Notes: a model not told the origin generated them from the letters alone. DNA of 64,000 nucleotides from Phyllobacteriaceae bacterium (GCA_002708825.1 PAPF01000043.1:108809-172808), one strand, 5' to 3'. Shown: positions 10,446 through 20,057, counted from the stretch's first letter. Made by a program: numbers and translations.

Positions 10446-10775
10446 TTACTGGCGCGGTGCGGCAAGCGCGGTGGAGGAAGACGTGGCCTTCGATGTCTCT
10501 GCCGCACGCAATTCCTTGACCTCGCGGCCGCGCTGGCGGGCCTGCTTGCGGTAGCGGCCCTGCTTCCACCATGTCGCGGCAGAGCCCAGCACCATGCCGG
10601 TGACGAGCGCCAGGAACAGGTAGACGAAGAGCGGCCACTGCACCGTCAGCACGGGATTGCCGGGATTGAACGGATCGAGGGTGAAGGGCACGGCGCCGCG
10701 GTTGGCAACGGCCAGCGCGATCAGAACGATGGCGACCGGAACCAGAACGAGAACGGTGACGAGACGGTTGAGCAT
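10446..10775 (-). CDS. lapA: LapA-domain (DUF1049) inner-membrane protein
   Basis: Small 109-aa protein with two predicted membrane helices (about residues 5-25 and 48-68) and a basic cytoplasmic tail with a low-complexity Ser/Thr/Ala end. In E. coli the LapA/LapB pair is tied to control of LPS synthesis through LpxC turnover; the role here is inferred by family. It lies between ihfB and the cyclodeaminase-like gene on the minus strand, the usual rhizobial position downstream of ihfB. Confidence 0.8.
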   Translation of the reverse strand: MLNRLVTVLVLVPVAIVLIALAVANRGAVPFTLDPFNPGNPVLTVQWPLFVYLFLALVTGMVLGSAATWWKQGRYRKQARQRGREVKELRAAETSKATSSSTALAAPRQ

Positions 10776-10832
10776 GGCGATCGTGGTCCCTGGAATTGCA
10801 AACCGGACGCCCTGACGCGCCCCGGCCTGCTT

Positions 10833-11114
10833 TTAGTCCGCGTTCAGGCGCTCGCGCAACTCCTTGCCGGTCTTGAAGAACGGCACCCACTTTTCCTCCA
10901 CGTGGACCGTGTCGCCGGTACGCGGGTTGCGCCCGGCGCGCGCCGGGCGGTTCTTGACGGAAAAGGCGCCAAAGCCGCGCAGTTCGACGCGGTTGCCCTT
11001 CGAAAGCGCGTCGGTGATCTCGTCGAAGATCGCGTTGACGATGTTCTCCACGTCGCGCTGGAAGAGATGCGGGTTCTTGGTGGCAATGATCTGCACGAGT
11101 TCCGATTTGATCAT
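10833..11114 (-). CDS. ihfB: Integration host factor beta subunit
   Basis: DNA-bending nucleoid protein, partner of IhfA. It has 93 aa and starts [10 protein letters not shown]; the beta-arm segment [22 protein letters not shown] near residue 45 is diagnostic. The ATG at 11114 has AGGGGA five bases upstream; the longer open frame is rejected. It follows sppA by 53 bases on the same strand. IHF would also assist the sigma-54 promoters read by the nearby rpoN product and site-specific recombination by elements such as the island at the right end (inference). Confidence 0.96.
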   Translation of the reverse strand: MIKSELVQIIATKNPHLFQRDVENIVNAIFDEITDALSKGNRVELRGFGAFSVKNRPARAGRNPRTGDTVHVEEKWVPFFKTGKELRERLNAD

Positions 11115-11167
11115 GTCGTCCCCTTTTTGCGCGCGTGCCCCGTCGGAGCGGCAGCCTTCTTGAAATA

Positions 11168-12136
11168 TCAATTTTCCTGAATGGAGCCAACAGGTTGCCA
11201 GACCGAAAGCAGCCCGTCAAGGAACAGCCCTTCGCCGGCCAGCGCGCGAATGGCCGCCAGTTCGCCGCCCTCCAGTCCCAGCAGGCGCGAGGCCACGGCC
11301 AGCGGCAGGCCGCCGAGGGAACTCTCGGCCGGTTTCTTCCACTCGATGACCTTCAGCCCGCTGTCCACGCCTTTTTGCGCAAGCCAGGCCTTCGCTTCGT
11401 CCATGCCGCCCAGTTCATCGACCAGCTTGCGCTCCAGCGCCTGGCGCCCGGTGAACACCGAGCCGTCGGCCAGCAGGCGCACTTCGCTTTCCGAAAGCGG
11501 GCGCCGGTCGGTCACCAGTCCGACGAACCACTCGTAGCTGTCCAGGATCATGGCGCGCATCATCGCCCGTTCGTCGTCCGTCGTTTCGTTGAACGGCGAC
11601 GGCTCGGCCTTGAGCGGCGCTGACTTGATGGTGTCGACCTGAACGCCGATATTGTCGAGCAGTTGCGATACGTTCGGAATCTGCGCGATCACGCCGATCG
11701 AACCGACGATGGAGGACTGGCGGGCGATGATGTGATCGGTTGCGCTGGCGATCATGTATCCTGCCGATGCGGCCAGCGTGCCGACCTGCGCCGTGACCGG
11801 TTTCTTTTCCGCGAGCTTGCGCACCGCCTCGAAGATGGCTTCCCCGCCCACCGTCGTCCCGCCGGGCGAATCGATGGTCAGGACGACGCCCTTTACATGG
11901 TCGGAAGCCGCCGCTTCGCCGATCCGCTTGATCAGTTCCTCGTCCTCCGTGATCGTTCCCTCGATCCGGATCTGGGCAATGTGATCGCGGCCCTTGCCGC
12001 CGATCTCGCCGCGCATGCCGGCCGTGGCCACCGCGATGACGCCGATGGCGGCCACGATGAAGGCCGCCGCGCGCCAGAATGTGACCTTGCGCCGCAGCCG
12101 GCGCCTGTCGATGATCGTGTCCGCGTCCTGCGCCAT
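11168..12136 (-). CDS. sppA: Signal peptide peptidase SppA, short form (S49 family)
   Basis: Membrane-anchored serine protease degrading cleaved signal peptides. The single-domain form is 322 aa, with one N-terminal membrane segment (about residues 18-40). Motifs include [18 protein letters not shown], the nucleophile Ser in [11 protein letters not shown], and a candidate catalytic Lys in [12 protein letters not shown], forming the Ser/Lys dyad expected of S49. The ATG at 12136 has GGGAG upstream. It is divergent from the lpt genes. Confidence 0.93.
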   Translation of the reverse strand: MAQDADTIIDRRRLRRKVTFWRAAAFIVAAIGVIAVATAGMRGEIGGKGRDHIAQIRIEGTITEDEELIKRIGEAAASDHVKGVVLTIDSPGGTTVGGEAIFEAVRKLAEKKPVTAQVGTLAASAGYMIASATDHIIARQSSIVGSIGVIAQIPNVSQLLDNIGVQVDTIKSAPLKAEPSPFNETTDDERAMMRAMILDSYEWFVGLVTDRRPLSESEVRLLADGSVFTGRQALERKLVDELGGMDEAKAWLAQKGVDSGLKVIEWKKPAESSLGGLPLAVASRLLGLEGGELAAIRALAGEGLFLDGLLSVWQPVGSIQEN

Positions 12137-12348
12137 GGTCGTCGCTCCCTCGGAAGGCCTGCAGCGGCGAGTCCTAGCGCGATTGCATGGCGGATGCCAT
12201 AGTCTTCCCGGCGGATGGACCAACGCCTGCTTTCATCGAAAAATAACCACAATGGCTTGCAATGCGGAAACGGTTGGGTCAATCGCTGGCTGTAACGCGC
12301 CGGCGTGTATCGCCATCCGGACCGGCCCGAAGGAGAAAGACGCTGTCA

Positions 12349-13053
12349 ATGGCCGTTGCCACAGCCCCGAATGCAGGCCGGCCCCGGCCGGCCCCGCCGG
12401 CGCATGGCCACACGCCCGAAGCCGCTTTCCTGGCCGCGCGCCGTCATACCCGGCGCGTGCGTTTCCTCAAGAAGGTCCTGCCCGTCATGGCGGTGGGCAT
12501 CACCCTCGTCTTCGCGGTCTACTCCTGGGTCGTGACACCCGGAAAGGTCTCCATCGACGTGGCGTCCAGTGGTTTCGTCGATGGCAAGCTGATCATGGCC
12601 TCGCCGAAACTCGACGGCTACACCCGCGACAACCTGCCCTATTCGATGACGGCCAGCCGCGCCATCCAGGAACCGGGCAACATGGAGCGTTTCGACCTGG
12701 AAGACATCGTCGCCCGCCTGCCGCTGTCCGCGGAACAAATGGCCGACGTCTCCGCGGCGAGCGGACGCTACGACAACACGACGAGGACGCTGAACATCGA
12801 CAGTCCGATCTCGATCGTCACGACCGACGGGCTGCGGGCGCGTCTTTCCGGAGCGCGCATCGATGTCGGGTCCGGCAGCCTGGAGACGGGCGACCCCGTC
12901 GAGATCAGTCTTGACGGATCGAGCATTACCGCCGATTCCATGCGGGTCACGGACAATGGCAAGGTGCTCGTGTTCGACAGGAACGTGCGAATGACACTCG
13001 ATCCGGAGCAATCACGTGAACGCGGCGCGGCCGATCCCGCCGGGAAGGAATGA
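12349..13053 (+). CDS. lptC: LPS export ABC system protein LptC
   Basis: Bitopic inner-membrane protein that takes LPS from the LptB2FG transporter to LptA. It has 234 aa with a proline-rich N-terminus, one membrane span (about residues 45-65, LPVMAVGITLVFAVYSWVV) and a periplasmic beta-jellyroll. The start is placed at the ATG at 12349; AGGAG lies about 12 bases upstream, a little far. It is the first gene of lptC-lptA-lptB-rpoN, the standard alphaproteobacterial order. lptA starts four bases after its stop. Confidence 0.88.
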   Translation: MAVATAPNAGRPRPAPPAHGHTPEAAFLAARRHTRRVRFLKKVLPVMAVGITLVFAVYSWVVTPGKVSIDVASSGFVDGKLIMASPKLDGYTRDNLPYSMTASRAIQEPGNMERFDLEDIVARLPLSAEQMADVSAASGRYDNTTRTLNIDSPISIVTTDGLRARLSGARIDVGSGSLETGDPVEISLDGSSITADSMRVTDNGKVLVFDRNVRMTLDPEQSRERGAADPAGKE

Positions 13054-13057
13054 CGCC

Positions 13058-13603
13058 ATGAAACCTCTCCTCGGTCCTGCCGTGGCCGTTTCGCTCCTTG
13101 CCGGCCTCGTTGCGCCGTCCATCGCACAGGACCGGGCGACGGGATTGAAGCTCGATTCCAGCAAGCCGATCCAGATCGAGAGCAACAATCTTGAAGTACG
13201 CGAGGCCGAAAGCGTCGCCATCTTCACCGGCAACGTGGCCGTCCAGCAGGACAAGACCGTCCTCAAGGCGGGCCGGATGAAGGTCTATTACAAGACGGAT
13301 GGCGGATCTGCGACCACCGGCTCGGCCGATATCGACCGCCTCGAGGTGGACGGCACCGTCTATGTGCGCTCCGAAACCCAGGAGGCAACGGCCGAGAAGG
13401 GCGTCTACGACATGGAGAGCGAGATGCTGGTCCTGTCGGGGGACAAGGTTGTCCTGACCGAGGGCGCCAATGTCATCGTCGGCTGCAAGCTGACGGTCAA
13501 CACCAAGTCCGGACTGGCGAAGCTGGAGCCGTGCAGGAGCACCGGCGGTCGCGTGAAAATGCTGCTTTCGCCGGGCGCGGCCCGGAACAATGGCGGGAAT
13601 TGA
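13058..13603 (+). CDS. lptA: LPS transport periplasmic protein LptA
   Basis: Periplasmic bridge protein that carries LPS to the outer-membrane LptDE complex. It has 181 aa with a clear signal peptide ([22 protein letters not shown], cleavage after AQ-type residues near 23) and an OstA-like N domain beginning [24 protein letters not shown] precedes the ATG by eight bases. The next gene, lptB, begins 56 bases downstream. Confidence 0.92.
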   Translation: MKPLLGPAVAVSLLAGLVAPSIAQDRATGLKLDSSKPIQIESNNLEVREAESVAIFTGNVAVQQDKTVLKAGRMKVYYKTDGGSATTGSADIDRLEVDGTVYVRSETQEATAEKGVYDMESEMLVLSGDKVVLTEGANVIVGCKLTVNTKSGLAKLEPCRSTGGRVKMLLSPGAARNNGGN

Positions 13604-13659
13604 ACCGGGAACAAGGGGACCGGGCAGGATGGAACGCGCGCGTGGGCTTCTTTGAGCGA

Positions 13660-14457
13660 ATGAAACCTGGTGGCAGGACGGAAACTGGTGGCGCTGGCGC
13701 GCCGGCCGGGGCCGTGCCGCCGGACGACCGCTACAAGGGCACGCTGATCGCCCGCGGCCTGACCAAGAGTTACAAGGGCAGGCAGGTGGTCGACGGCGTA
13801 TCGCTCGGCGTGCGGTCCGGCGAGGCGGTGGGTCTGCTGGGTCCCAACGGCGCGGGCAAGACGACCTGCTTCTACATGGTCACGGGTCTGGTGGCCGCGG
13901 ACAGGGGATCCATCGAGATCGACGGGCATGACGTGACCCATCTGCCGATGTACCGGCGCGCGCGCCTGGGTATCGGCTACCTGCCGCAGGAAGCCTCCAT
14001 CTTCCGTGGTCTGTCTGTCGAGGACAATATCCGCGCCGTTCTGGAAGTGGTCGAGCCGGACCGCAAGGAGCGCGCCCGGCAGCTTGACCAGTTGCTGGAG
14101 GAATTCCACATCGCCCATCTGCGCAAGTCGCCCTCCATCGCCTTGTCGGGCGGCGAGCGCCGGCGCCTGGAAATCGCGCGGGCATTGGCCAGCCGGCCGA
14201 ACTTCATGCTGCTCGACGAGCCGTTTGCCGGCGTGGACCCGATCGCGGTCGCCGATATCCAGCAACTCGTCCGCCATCTCACTGCCCGCGGCATCGGTGT
14301 GCTCATCACCGATCACAATGTGCGCGAGACGCTCGGCCTGATCGACCGGGCCTATATCATCCATGCCGGCCAGGTTCTCACCCACGGCCGGCCCGGCGAC
14401 ATCGTCGCCAATCCGGATGTCCGCCGCCTCTATCTCGGCGAAGCCTTCACCCTCTGA
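13660..14457 (+). CDS. lptB: LPS export ABC transporter ATP-binding protein LptB
   Basis: Cytoplasmic ATPase that powers LPS extraction by LptFG. About 265 aa. ABC motifs in order: Walker [13 protein letters not shown]-loop YLPQEASIF, signature [10 protein letters not shown], Walker [13 protein letters not shown] and the switch His in ITDHNVRE. The start is uncertain: the ATG at 13660 has only a weak ribosome site, while GTG 13642 lies in frame downstream of CAGGATGG. The conserved part starts near base 13740, so function is unaffected. Confidence 0.94.
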   Translation: MKPGGRTETGGAGAPAGAVPPDDRYKGTLIARGLTKSYKGRQVVDGVSLGVRSGEAVGLLGPNGAGKTTCFYMVTGLVAADRGSIEIDGHDVTHLPMYRRARLGIGYLPQEASIFRGLSVEDNIRAVLEVVEPDRKERARQLDQLLEEFHIAHLRKSPSIALSGGERRRLEIARALASRPNFMLLDEPFAGVDPIAVADIQQLVRHLTARGIGVLITDHNVRETLGLIDRAYIIHAGQVLTHGRPGDIVANPDVRRLYLGEAFTL

Positions 14458-14525
14458 TAACCAGTCCGCCAGACGGCTGCGTCACCGTGCCCGCGTATTC
14501 GCGGCCGGATACCTTTTGGTAGTTC

Positions 14526-14555
14526 TTGACAAGCAAGGTTCAGGCCAAGTTTTAT
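14526..14555 (+). promoter_or_regulatory. Candidate housekeeping promoter for rpoN
   Basis: A perfect -35 hexamer TTGACA (14526-14531) is followed after 18 bases by TTTTAT (14550-14555, 4/6 to TATAAT), about 75 bases before the rpoN start codon. The surrounding 170-base gap after lptB is less GC-rich than the genes, as expected for a promoter. Confidence 0.45.
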
Positions 14556-14629
14556 GCATGATTGTTGTGCGCTGCGGCAGGGGCGGCGGCGCGACGAACC
14601 GGGGCTTCGGCCCGGGGCAAGGGGTATCG

Positions 14630-16153
14630 ATGGCGCTTTCTGCCAAACTGCAGGTCAAGCAGACGCAATCGCTGGTGATGACGCCGCAGCTGATGCAGTC
14701 GATCCGGCTGCTTCAGTATACCTCCGTCGAACTGGAGCGCTTCGTCGAGCAGGAAATCGAGCGGAATCCGCTCATCGAGCGCGACGAACGCGACGGGACG
14801 GACGACCGGCGCGGGGAGGCCGATGGCGACGGGCCGCAGGCCGTTTCCGAAGGTGATGACGGATGGATGCAGGACGACCTGGAATGGAACGCCGCAGACA
14901 TATCGGGAAAGCTGGATTCCTCTCTGGAAAACGTCTTTCCCGACGATCCCGGCACCCGTGAGGCCGTTCCGCTGCAGATGGAGACGAACTGGAAGTCGGC
15001 GCCATCTGGCGGTGGCGGCGGCGAGCCGTTCGATCTCGACCAGGTCACCGCCGCGCCGGTCACGCTGGCCGATCACGTGCGCGAGCAGATCGCCCTGGCC
15101 ATCCGCGAACCGGCAGCCCGCCTCATCGCCGCCGAACTGGCCGACGGCCTCGATCCGGGCGGCTGGTATTCCGGCGACATGCAGGACGTGGCCACGCGTC
15201 TCGGCGTCGGCGCCGCCGAGGTCGAGGCCGTGCTGGCGCAATGCCAGCGCTTCGATCCGCCGGGCCTCTTTGCCCGTTCGCTGGCCGAGTGCATCGCCCT
15301 GCAACTGAAGGCGAAAGACCGGTTCGACCCGGCGATGCAGGCCATGGTGGAGAACCTCGAACTGCTTGCACGCCGTGATTTCCAGAGCCTCAAGCGGCTG
15401 TGCGGCGTCGACGAGGAGGATCTCGTCGACATGCTGGCCGAAATCCGCAGCCTCGATCCGCGCCCCGGGACCGCCTTCGAGGGCGCGGTCGCCGACCCGG
15501 TCGTGCCCGACGTCTTTGTCTCGCGGGCCGCTGACGGGTCCTGGGCGGTCGAACTGAACCAGGATGCCCTGCCGCGCGTGCTGATGAACCAGGCCTATGC
15601 GAGCAAGGTGCAGGCCGGCGCCCGCACCAGGGAGGAAAAGGACTTCCTTGCCGAATGCATGCAGAATGCCAGTTGGCTGACGCGCAGCCTCGACCAGCGC
15701 GCGCGCACCATCCTCAAGGTCGCTTCAGAGATCGTGCGCCAGCAGGATGCCTTTCTCGTCCATGGCGTCTCGCACCTGCGCCCGCTCAACCTGCGCACCA
15801 TCGCCGACGCGATATCGATGCACGAATCGACGGTCAGCCGCGTGACCGCCAACAAGTTCATGATGACCCCGCGCGGTGTCATCGAGATGCGCTACTTCTT
15901 CACCGCGGCAATCGCCTCGGCCGAGGGTGGCGACGCCCATTCCGCCGAATCGGTGCGTCACCGCATCCGCCAGATGATCGAGGAGGAGACCGCGTCCACG
16001 GTCCTTTCCGATGACGCGATCATGGAGAAATTGCGCGCCGGCGGCATCGACGTGGCGCGCCGCACCGTCGCCAAGTATCGCGAGGGCATGAACATTCCGT
16101 CCTCGGTGCAGCGGCGCCGGGAAAAGCGCGCCCTGGAAAAGGCGCGCCGCTGA
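14630..16153 (+). CDS. rpoN: RNA polymerase sigma-54 factor
   Basis: Alternative sigma factor for enhancer-dependent promoters (nitrogen, C4-dicarboxylate, flagella). It has 507 aa. Region I is the Gln/Leu-rich LKVKQTQ-type segment near the N-terminus (QSLVMTPQLMQSIRLLQ), followed by an acidic linker (about residues 45-110), the core-binding domain, the HTH region around LRTIADAISMHESTVSRVT, and the RpoN box ARRTVAKYREGMNIPSS near the C-terminus. The ATG at 14630 has AAGGGG upstream. It is downstream of lptB and followed by hpf and ptsN, the classic rpoN neighbourhood. Confidence 0.97.
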   Translation: MALSAKLQVKQTQSLVMTPQLMQSIRLLQYTSVELERFVEQEIERNPLIERDERDGTDDRRGEADGDGPQAVSEGDDGWMQDDLEWNAADISGKLDSSLENVFPDDPGTREAVPLQMETNWKSAPSGGGGGEPFDLDQVTAAPVTLADHVREQIALAIREPAARLIAAELADGLDPGGWYSGDMQDVATRLGVGAAEVEAVLAQCQRFDPPGLFARSLAECIALQLKAKDRFDPAMQAMVENLELLARRDFQSLKRLCGVDEEDLVDMLAEIRSLDPRPGTAFEGAVADPVVPDVFVSRAADGSWAVELNQDALPRVLMNQAYASKVQAGARTREEKDFLAECMQNASWLTRSLDQRARTILKVASEIVRQQDAFLVHGVSHLRPLNLRTIADAISMHESTVSRVTANKFMMTPRGVIEMRYFFTAAIASAEGGDAHSAESVRHRIRQMIEEETASTVLSDDAIMEKLRAGGIDVARRTVAKYREGMNIPSSVQRRREKRALEKARR

Positions 16154-16385
16154 CTGGTAACGGCGCTCCGTGTTTGCCCGGTCGCGGGGCTATTTCATTG
16201 ACAACCGATACATCCGGCACTAAGAGCGCGGCCCATCGGAGGCCCGGCCCGGCGGTTCTCCGTGCCGCACCTGTGGAAACCGGGCATGCGGGAAAATCCG
16301 GTCGGGGCCGATGGTCACGACGCCTTGTCTGTTGCGGGCACCGGTGTAGAATCGAAGCCCTGTTCCGGAAGAGAGGACTTTCCAC

Positions 16386-16967
16386 ATGAGCTTGCGCATT
16401 TCGGGAAAGCAGATGGAGATCGGCGATGCGTTCAGGACGCGCATCGAGGATCGCATCGGCGAGGCCATCGACAAGTATTTTGACGGAGGCTTCTCCGGCA
16501 AGGTGACGGTCGAGAAGAACGCCTCGCGCTTTGACGCCGATTGCACGCTGCATATCGACACGGGCCTCGTGCTGCAGTCGTCGGGCCGTGCCATGGATCC
16601 CCAGGCCGCCTTCGACGAAGCGGCCGAGAAGCTGGAGAAGCGCCTGCGGCGCTACAAGCGGCGCCTGAAGAGCCATCATCACCGTGACAGCGAGCCGGGC
16701 CTCGACATTGCCTATCGTGTCATGGCGCCCGTGGCCGACGAGGACGAGGAAGTGCCGGAGGATTTCGCGCCCACCGTGGTGGCCGAATCGACGCTATCCC
16801 TGCGGCAGATGACGGTCGCATCGGCCGTCATGGAACTCGACATGAAGGACAGCCCCGTCTTCGTGTTCCGCAACTCCGCCAACGATCAGGTGAACATCGT
16901 CTATCGCCGCGCCGACGGGAACATCGGCTGGATCGATCCTTCCGCTGGATCGATGGCGGCAGAATAA
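16386..16967 (+). CDS. hpf: Ribosome hibernation promoting factor, long form
   Basis: Binds the small ribosomal subunit and dimerises ribosomes in stationary phase. It has 193 aa: an N-terminal HPF/RaiA beta-alpha domain (MSLRISGKQMEIGDAFRTRI) and a C-terminal dimerisation domain (about residues 130-190, with VFVFRNSANDQVNIVYRRADGNIGWI). GAGAGGA precedes the ATG by eight bases. A possible -35 TTGACA at 16198 lies in the 232-base gap after rpoN, but its -10 partner is poor. Confidence 0.95.
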   Translation: MSLRISGKQMEIGDAFRTRIEDRIGEAIDKYFDGGFSGKVTVEKNASRFDADCTLHIDTGLVLQSSGRAMDPQAAFDEAAEKLEKRLRRYKRRLKSHHHRDSEPGLDIAYRVMAPVADEDEEVPEDFAPTVVAESTLSLRQMTVASAVMELDMKDSPVFVFRNSANDQVNIVYRRADGNIGWIDPSAGSMAAE

Positions 16968-16981
16968 GAAACAACAAGCTT

Positions 16982-17017
16982 CCGGTTGCGTTGCTCCTTT
17001 TTTGGGCCGGCAACCGG
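16982..17017 (+). repeat. Inverted repeat in the ptsN leader
   Basis: CCGGTTGC (16982-16989) and its exact complement GCAACCGG (17010-17017) enclose a 20-base loop containing CTCCTTTTTT. It ends 15 bases before the ptsN start codon, so a folded transcript would lie next to the ribosome site. It may be an attenuating terminator of hpf or a translational control element; neither can be decided from sequence. Confidence 0.4.
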
Positions 17018-17032
17018 CAGAAAGGCTGATCC

Positions 17033-17497
17033 ATGGCTCTCGGCGATCTGGTGAGCGTCAACGCCATATTCCCGGCGGTGAAGGCCAATTCAAAGAAGCA
17101 GCTTCTGCAACTGCTGGCCGAGAAGGCGGCGGGGCTGACGGGGATTCCCGAACGGGAAATCTTCGACACCATCCTGCAGCGCGAGCGGCTGGGCTCGACG
17201 GGTGCCGGCAATGGCCTGGCCATTCCGCATGGCAAGCTGCGATCGATCGGCCGGATCACGGGATTTTTCGCGCGGCTGGAAACGCCGGTCGATTTCGAGG
17301 CGATCGACGACCAGCCGGTCGATCTGGTGTTCCTGCTGCTGGCGCCGGAAGGGGCCGGCGCCGATCATCTCAAAGCGCTTTCACGCATTGCGCGGGTCAT
17401 GCGCGATCCCGATACCGTGGCCAAGATCCGCGGCGCTGCCGACGTCGAGGCCATCCACGCGCTCCTGTCGGGCACGCCCGCCTCGAACGCGGCCTGA
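17033..17497 (+). CDS. ptsN: Nitrogen PTS EIIA component
   Basis: EIIA-Ntr, the terminal phospho-acceptor of the regulatory PtsP-PtsO-PtsN chain; it affects potassium transport, carbon/nitrogen balance and sigma-54-related functions. It has 154 aa. The phosphorylated histidine is in GNGLAIPHGKL (about residue 66), and the PTS_EIIA type-2 signature surrounds it. It lies downstream of rpoN and hpf, as is common in proteobacteria. A hairpin followed by TTT closes the unit. Confidence 0.95.
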   Translation: MALGDLVSVNAIFPAVKANSKKQLLQLLAEKAAGLTGIPEREIFDTILQRERLGSTGAGNGLAIPHGKLRSIGRITGFFARLETPVDFEAIDDQPVDLVFLLLAPEGAGADHLKALSRIARVMRDPDTVAKIRGAADVEAIHALLSGTPASNAA

Positions 17498-17520
17498 GAA
17501 AGCGGCAGGCGGAACGAACG

Positions 17521-17545
17521 GGGCGGGGCCTTGGCTCCGCCCTTT
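17521..17545 (+). terminator. Probable rho-independent terminator after ptsN
   Basis: GGGCGG (17521-17526) pairs with CCGCCC (17537-17542) across a ten-base loop that can extend the stem, followed by TTTCT. It starts 24 bases after the ptsN stop. Confidence 0.6.
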
Positions 17546-17568
17546 CTCATTGCGGGCAAGGCCGCCGT

Positions 17569-17826
17569 TCAGTGGATGCTGACTTCCTGGAGATCGTTCT
17601 CCCAGGCGCCTGCGACAGCGGCCTCGCGTGCGGTGGCCAGCAGGATCGGGTTGCCGTCGGCGGCAAACAGCGTCCAGATGTCGAGGCCCGGTGCAATGTC
17701 CGCGATGCCGGGATAGGCTGCCAGCAGGTCGTCGCTTTTCATCTTGCGCACATAACCGACCTTGCCCTCGCCCAGATGGGCAAGTTCGCTGGCGGTCAGG
17801 ATCGAATTCACGTGGTCTTCCGTCAT
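17569..17826 (-). CDS. DUF1150 family protein
   Basis: Small 85-aa protein of unknown function, family DUF1150, restricted largely to alphaproteobacteria and usually encoded next to an Hsp20 gene, as here (102 bases downstream of hsp20 on the same strand). No membrane segment or signal peptide. Start ATG 17826 with AAGGAGG nine bases upstream was chosen over the longer open frame. A link to heat-shock or protein quality control is an inference from position. Confidence 0.8.
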   Translation of the reverse strand: MTEDHVNSILTASELAHLGEGKVGYVRKMKSDDLLAAYPGIADIAPGLDIWTLFAADGNPILLATAREAAVAGAWENDLQEVSIH

Positions 17827-17927
17827 GGAATCAGCCTCCTTCGGCAAGAAGGGATCTCCTCCACGGGACAATCCCCTCATAGAGCTGTTAACAAGTCGTG
17901 AAACGGAATGGTTCCGGCAAGGCCGCC

Positions 17928-18353
17928 CTAGTCGCGGATCGCGATATCGATCTTGCGGACCAGCCGTTCCGGTTCCGGCCGGTCGAGATCGATGGAGAGC
18001 AGGCCGTTTTTCAGTTCCGCGCCCAGCACGCGCATGCCGTCGGCCAGCATGAAGGCCCGCTGGAACTGGCGCGCCGCGATGCCGCGATGCAGGTATTCGC
18101 GGTCCTCGTCATCCTGCTGCCGCCCGCGGATGATGAGCTGGTTTTCCTCGGTGGAAACGTCAAGCTCGCTCTCGCGGAAACCGGCTACGGCCAAGGTGAT
18201 GCGCAGGCGGACGCTCTTGTCGTCCTCGCTGCGAATCCGCTCGATGTTGTAGGGCGGATAACCGTCGCCATTCTTGGCGATGCGCTCGATGGTTTTCTCC
18301 ATCGTGTCGAAACCGAGCATGAGCGGGCTCGAGAAGGGCGTCATGCGGGTCAT
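17928..18353 (-). CDS. Small heat shock protein, Hsp20/IbpA family
   Basis: ATP-independent holdase chaperone with an alpha-crystallin domain, 141 aa. The domain runs from YPPYNIERI (about residue 30) to the C-terminus and includes RITLAVAGFRESELDV, LIIRGRQ, YLHRGIAARQFQRAF and ELKNGLLSIDLDRPEPE. The start at 18353 has GGAGG nine bases upstream; a second ATG lies three codons in. Divergent from the nucleoside hydrolase gene. No ROSE-type thermometer was identified in the 5' region by eye. Confidence 0.93.
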   Translation of the reverse strand: MTRMTPFSSPLMLGFDTMEKTIERIAKNGDGYPPYNIERIRSEDDKSVRLRITLAVAGFRESELDVSTEENQLIIRGRQQDDEDREYLHRGIAARQFQRAFMLADGMRVLGAELKNGLLSIDLDRPEPERLVRKIDIAIRD

Positions 18354-18462
18354 GTCAAAAGTCCTCCGGGAAGCGACCATTGGCAATCCGGCCCGTCTGG
18401 CGCCGCATTGCATGGACCTGATATGGTCGCGAAAACGAACCGATTCAAGAGAGGGACAAATC

Positions 18463-19404
18463 GTGGCGGAGACGCGCAAGATCATCATCGACACCGATCC
18501 GGGGCAGGATGACGCCGTGGCGATCCTGCTGGCGCTGGCCAGCCCCGAACTCGACGTTCTGGGCATCTGCGCGGTCGCCGGAAACGTGCCCCTTCACCTG
18601 ACCGAGCGCAATGCCCGCAAGATCTGCGAACTGGCCGGCAGGCCGGAAACGAAGGTCTACAAGGGCGCCGTGCGGCCCCTGCTGCGCCACCTCGTCACCG
18701 CGGAGGAAGTTCACGGCAAGACCGGTCTCGACGGCCCGGAGCTTCCCGATCCGCAAATGGCCCTGCAACCCGGCCATGCGGTGGATTTCATCATCGACAC
18801 CGTGATGCGCGAGGAACCCGACACCGTGACGCTGTGCACGCTCGGTCCGCTGACCAACGTCGCGCTGGCGCTCAACCGCGAGCCGCGCATCGCCCCGCGC
18901 ATCCGCCAGATCGTGATGATGGGCGGCGGCTATTTCGAGCAGGGCAACGTCACACCGTCGGCCGAGTTCAACATTTACGTCGATCCGCACGCCGCCGACG
19001 TCGTGTTCAACTCCGGCATCGACATCGTCATGATGCCGCTCGACGTGACCCACAAGGCACTGACCACGCGCGCCCGCGTCGATGCCATCCGCGCGCTGGG
19101 GACGCCGGTCGGCGAGGCGACGGCCGCACTGCTCGATTTCTTCGAGCGCTTCGACGAGGCGAAATACGGCACCGATGGCGGACCGCTGCACGACCCCTGC
19201 GTCATCGCCTGGCTGCTGCGCCCGGAGCTGTTTTCCGGCCGTCACTGCAACGTGACGGTGGAGACCATGTCCGAACTGACGATGGGCGCCACCGTGGTGG
19301 ACTGGTGGGGCGTGACCGACCGGCCTAGGAACGCCCATGTCATGCGCGACATCGACGCCGACGGCTTTTTCGCGCTGCTCACCGAGCGGCTGGCGCAATT
19401 GTAA
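18463..19404 (+). CDS. Nucleoside hydrolase (IUNH family)
   Basis: Calcium-dependent hydrolase splitting ribonucleosides into base and ribose, 313 aa. The family signature DTDPGQDDAVAILLAL at the N-terminus supplies the Ca-binding aspartates; TLGPLTNVALAL and the substrate-site HDP..A motif (LHDPCVIAWLL) follow. The start is taken as GTG 18463 with GAGAGGG upstream; a longer frame is open into the hsp20 promoter but lacks support. A ribokinase gene lies 0.7 kb downstream on the other strand, so ribose salvage is likely, though an AT-rich segment now separates them. Confidence 0.93.
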   Translation: MAETRKIIIDTDPGQDDAVAILLALASPELDVLGICAVAGNVPLHLTERNARKICELAGRPETKVYKGAVRPLLRHLVTAEEVHGKTGLDGPELPDPQMALQPGHAVDFIIDTVMREEPDTVTLCTLGPLTNVALALNREPRIAPRIRQIVMMGGGYFEQGNVTPSAEFNIYVDPHAADVVFNSGIDIVMMPLDVTHKALTTRARVDAIRALGTPVGEATAALLDFFERFDEAKYGTDGGPLHDPCVIAWLLRPELFSGRHCNVTVETMSELTMGATVVDWWGVTDRPRNAHVMRDIDADGFFALLTERLAQL

Positions 19405-19586
19405 GCACTTATACTCAGTGGCAAGCAGAGAACTTGTTTCACTCGTAGCCGTTCACAAATGCTCGCTATTCGAGAACAAAGTTTCTAATGACGGTCGATT
19501 CTTTGGTAGAATTATTGAAGACGGCAACTGGGCTCAAACCAGGTTCATTACGAAATTCGAACGCTTGATTATCTTGTGGAGGCGTA

Positions 19587-20057
19587 TTGCCAGAATCGTC
19601 AGTAGTTTTTGAAAAATACCGTTCCAAGCTTATTTCTCTCCCTTTAACAGCGCTTTGGAGAGGGTATGGTTCTGCAATTTTCTTGGAGTTTGGCGATTTG
19701 TCACCTCGGATTGGAAAAGATGGATTTGCCGGAAATCCAACAGGCAACTTTACAGTGATGATCGAATGGAGTTGGCGAATTGAAAATGAAACATCGATAA
19801 TTTGTGGAAGCTGGAGCGATGAAGGCAATTGGAGCAGCATATTCGAGAAAATAATCGGACAGAACGTTAAAGATGTTTCAATTCACGGGCGGCTTCCTGA
19901 AATATCGATTCGTCTGACAAACGGACTTTATGTTGTTTCGTTCATGACGGCGGAGGACCAACCCAGTTGGGCAATTATTGATAATTCCGTTGATAGGGAA
20001 AAACCGAAAAATTTGGCTGTTCGACAAGGTGTTATTGTAGAAGAGTTTGATATTTGA
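19587..20057 (+). CDS. Hypothetical protein in AT-rich insertion
   Basis: 156-aa protein, not assigned to any family I can name. It starts at TTG 19587 with a perfect GGAGG five bases upstream. No signal peptide or membrane span. Tryptophan-rich centre (MIEWSWRIEN, CGSWSDEGNWS) and a tail with GRLPEISIRLTNGLYVVSFMTA. Such small soluble proteins recur as lone accessory genes; an immunity-type role is possible but not shown. Codon use and base composition (19.4-20.1 kb) are much more AT-rich than the flanking genes, indicating horizontal acquisition. Confidence 0.6.
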   Translation: MPESSVVFEKYRSKLISLPLTALWRGYGSAIFLEFGDLSPRIGKDGFAGNPTGNFTVMIEWSWRIENETSIICGSWSDEGNWSSIFEKIIGQNVKDVSIHGRLPEISIRLTNGLYVVSFMTAEDQPSWAIIDNSVDREKPKNLAVRQGVIVEEFDI

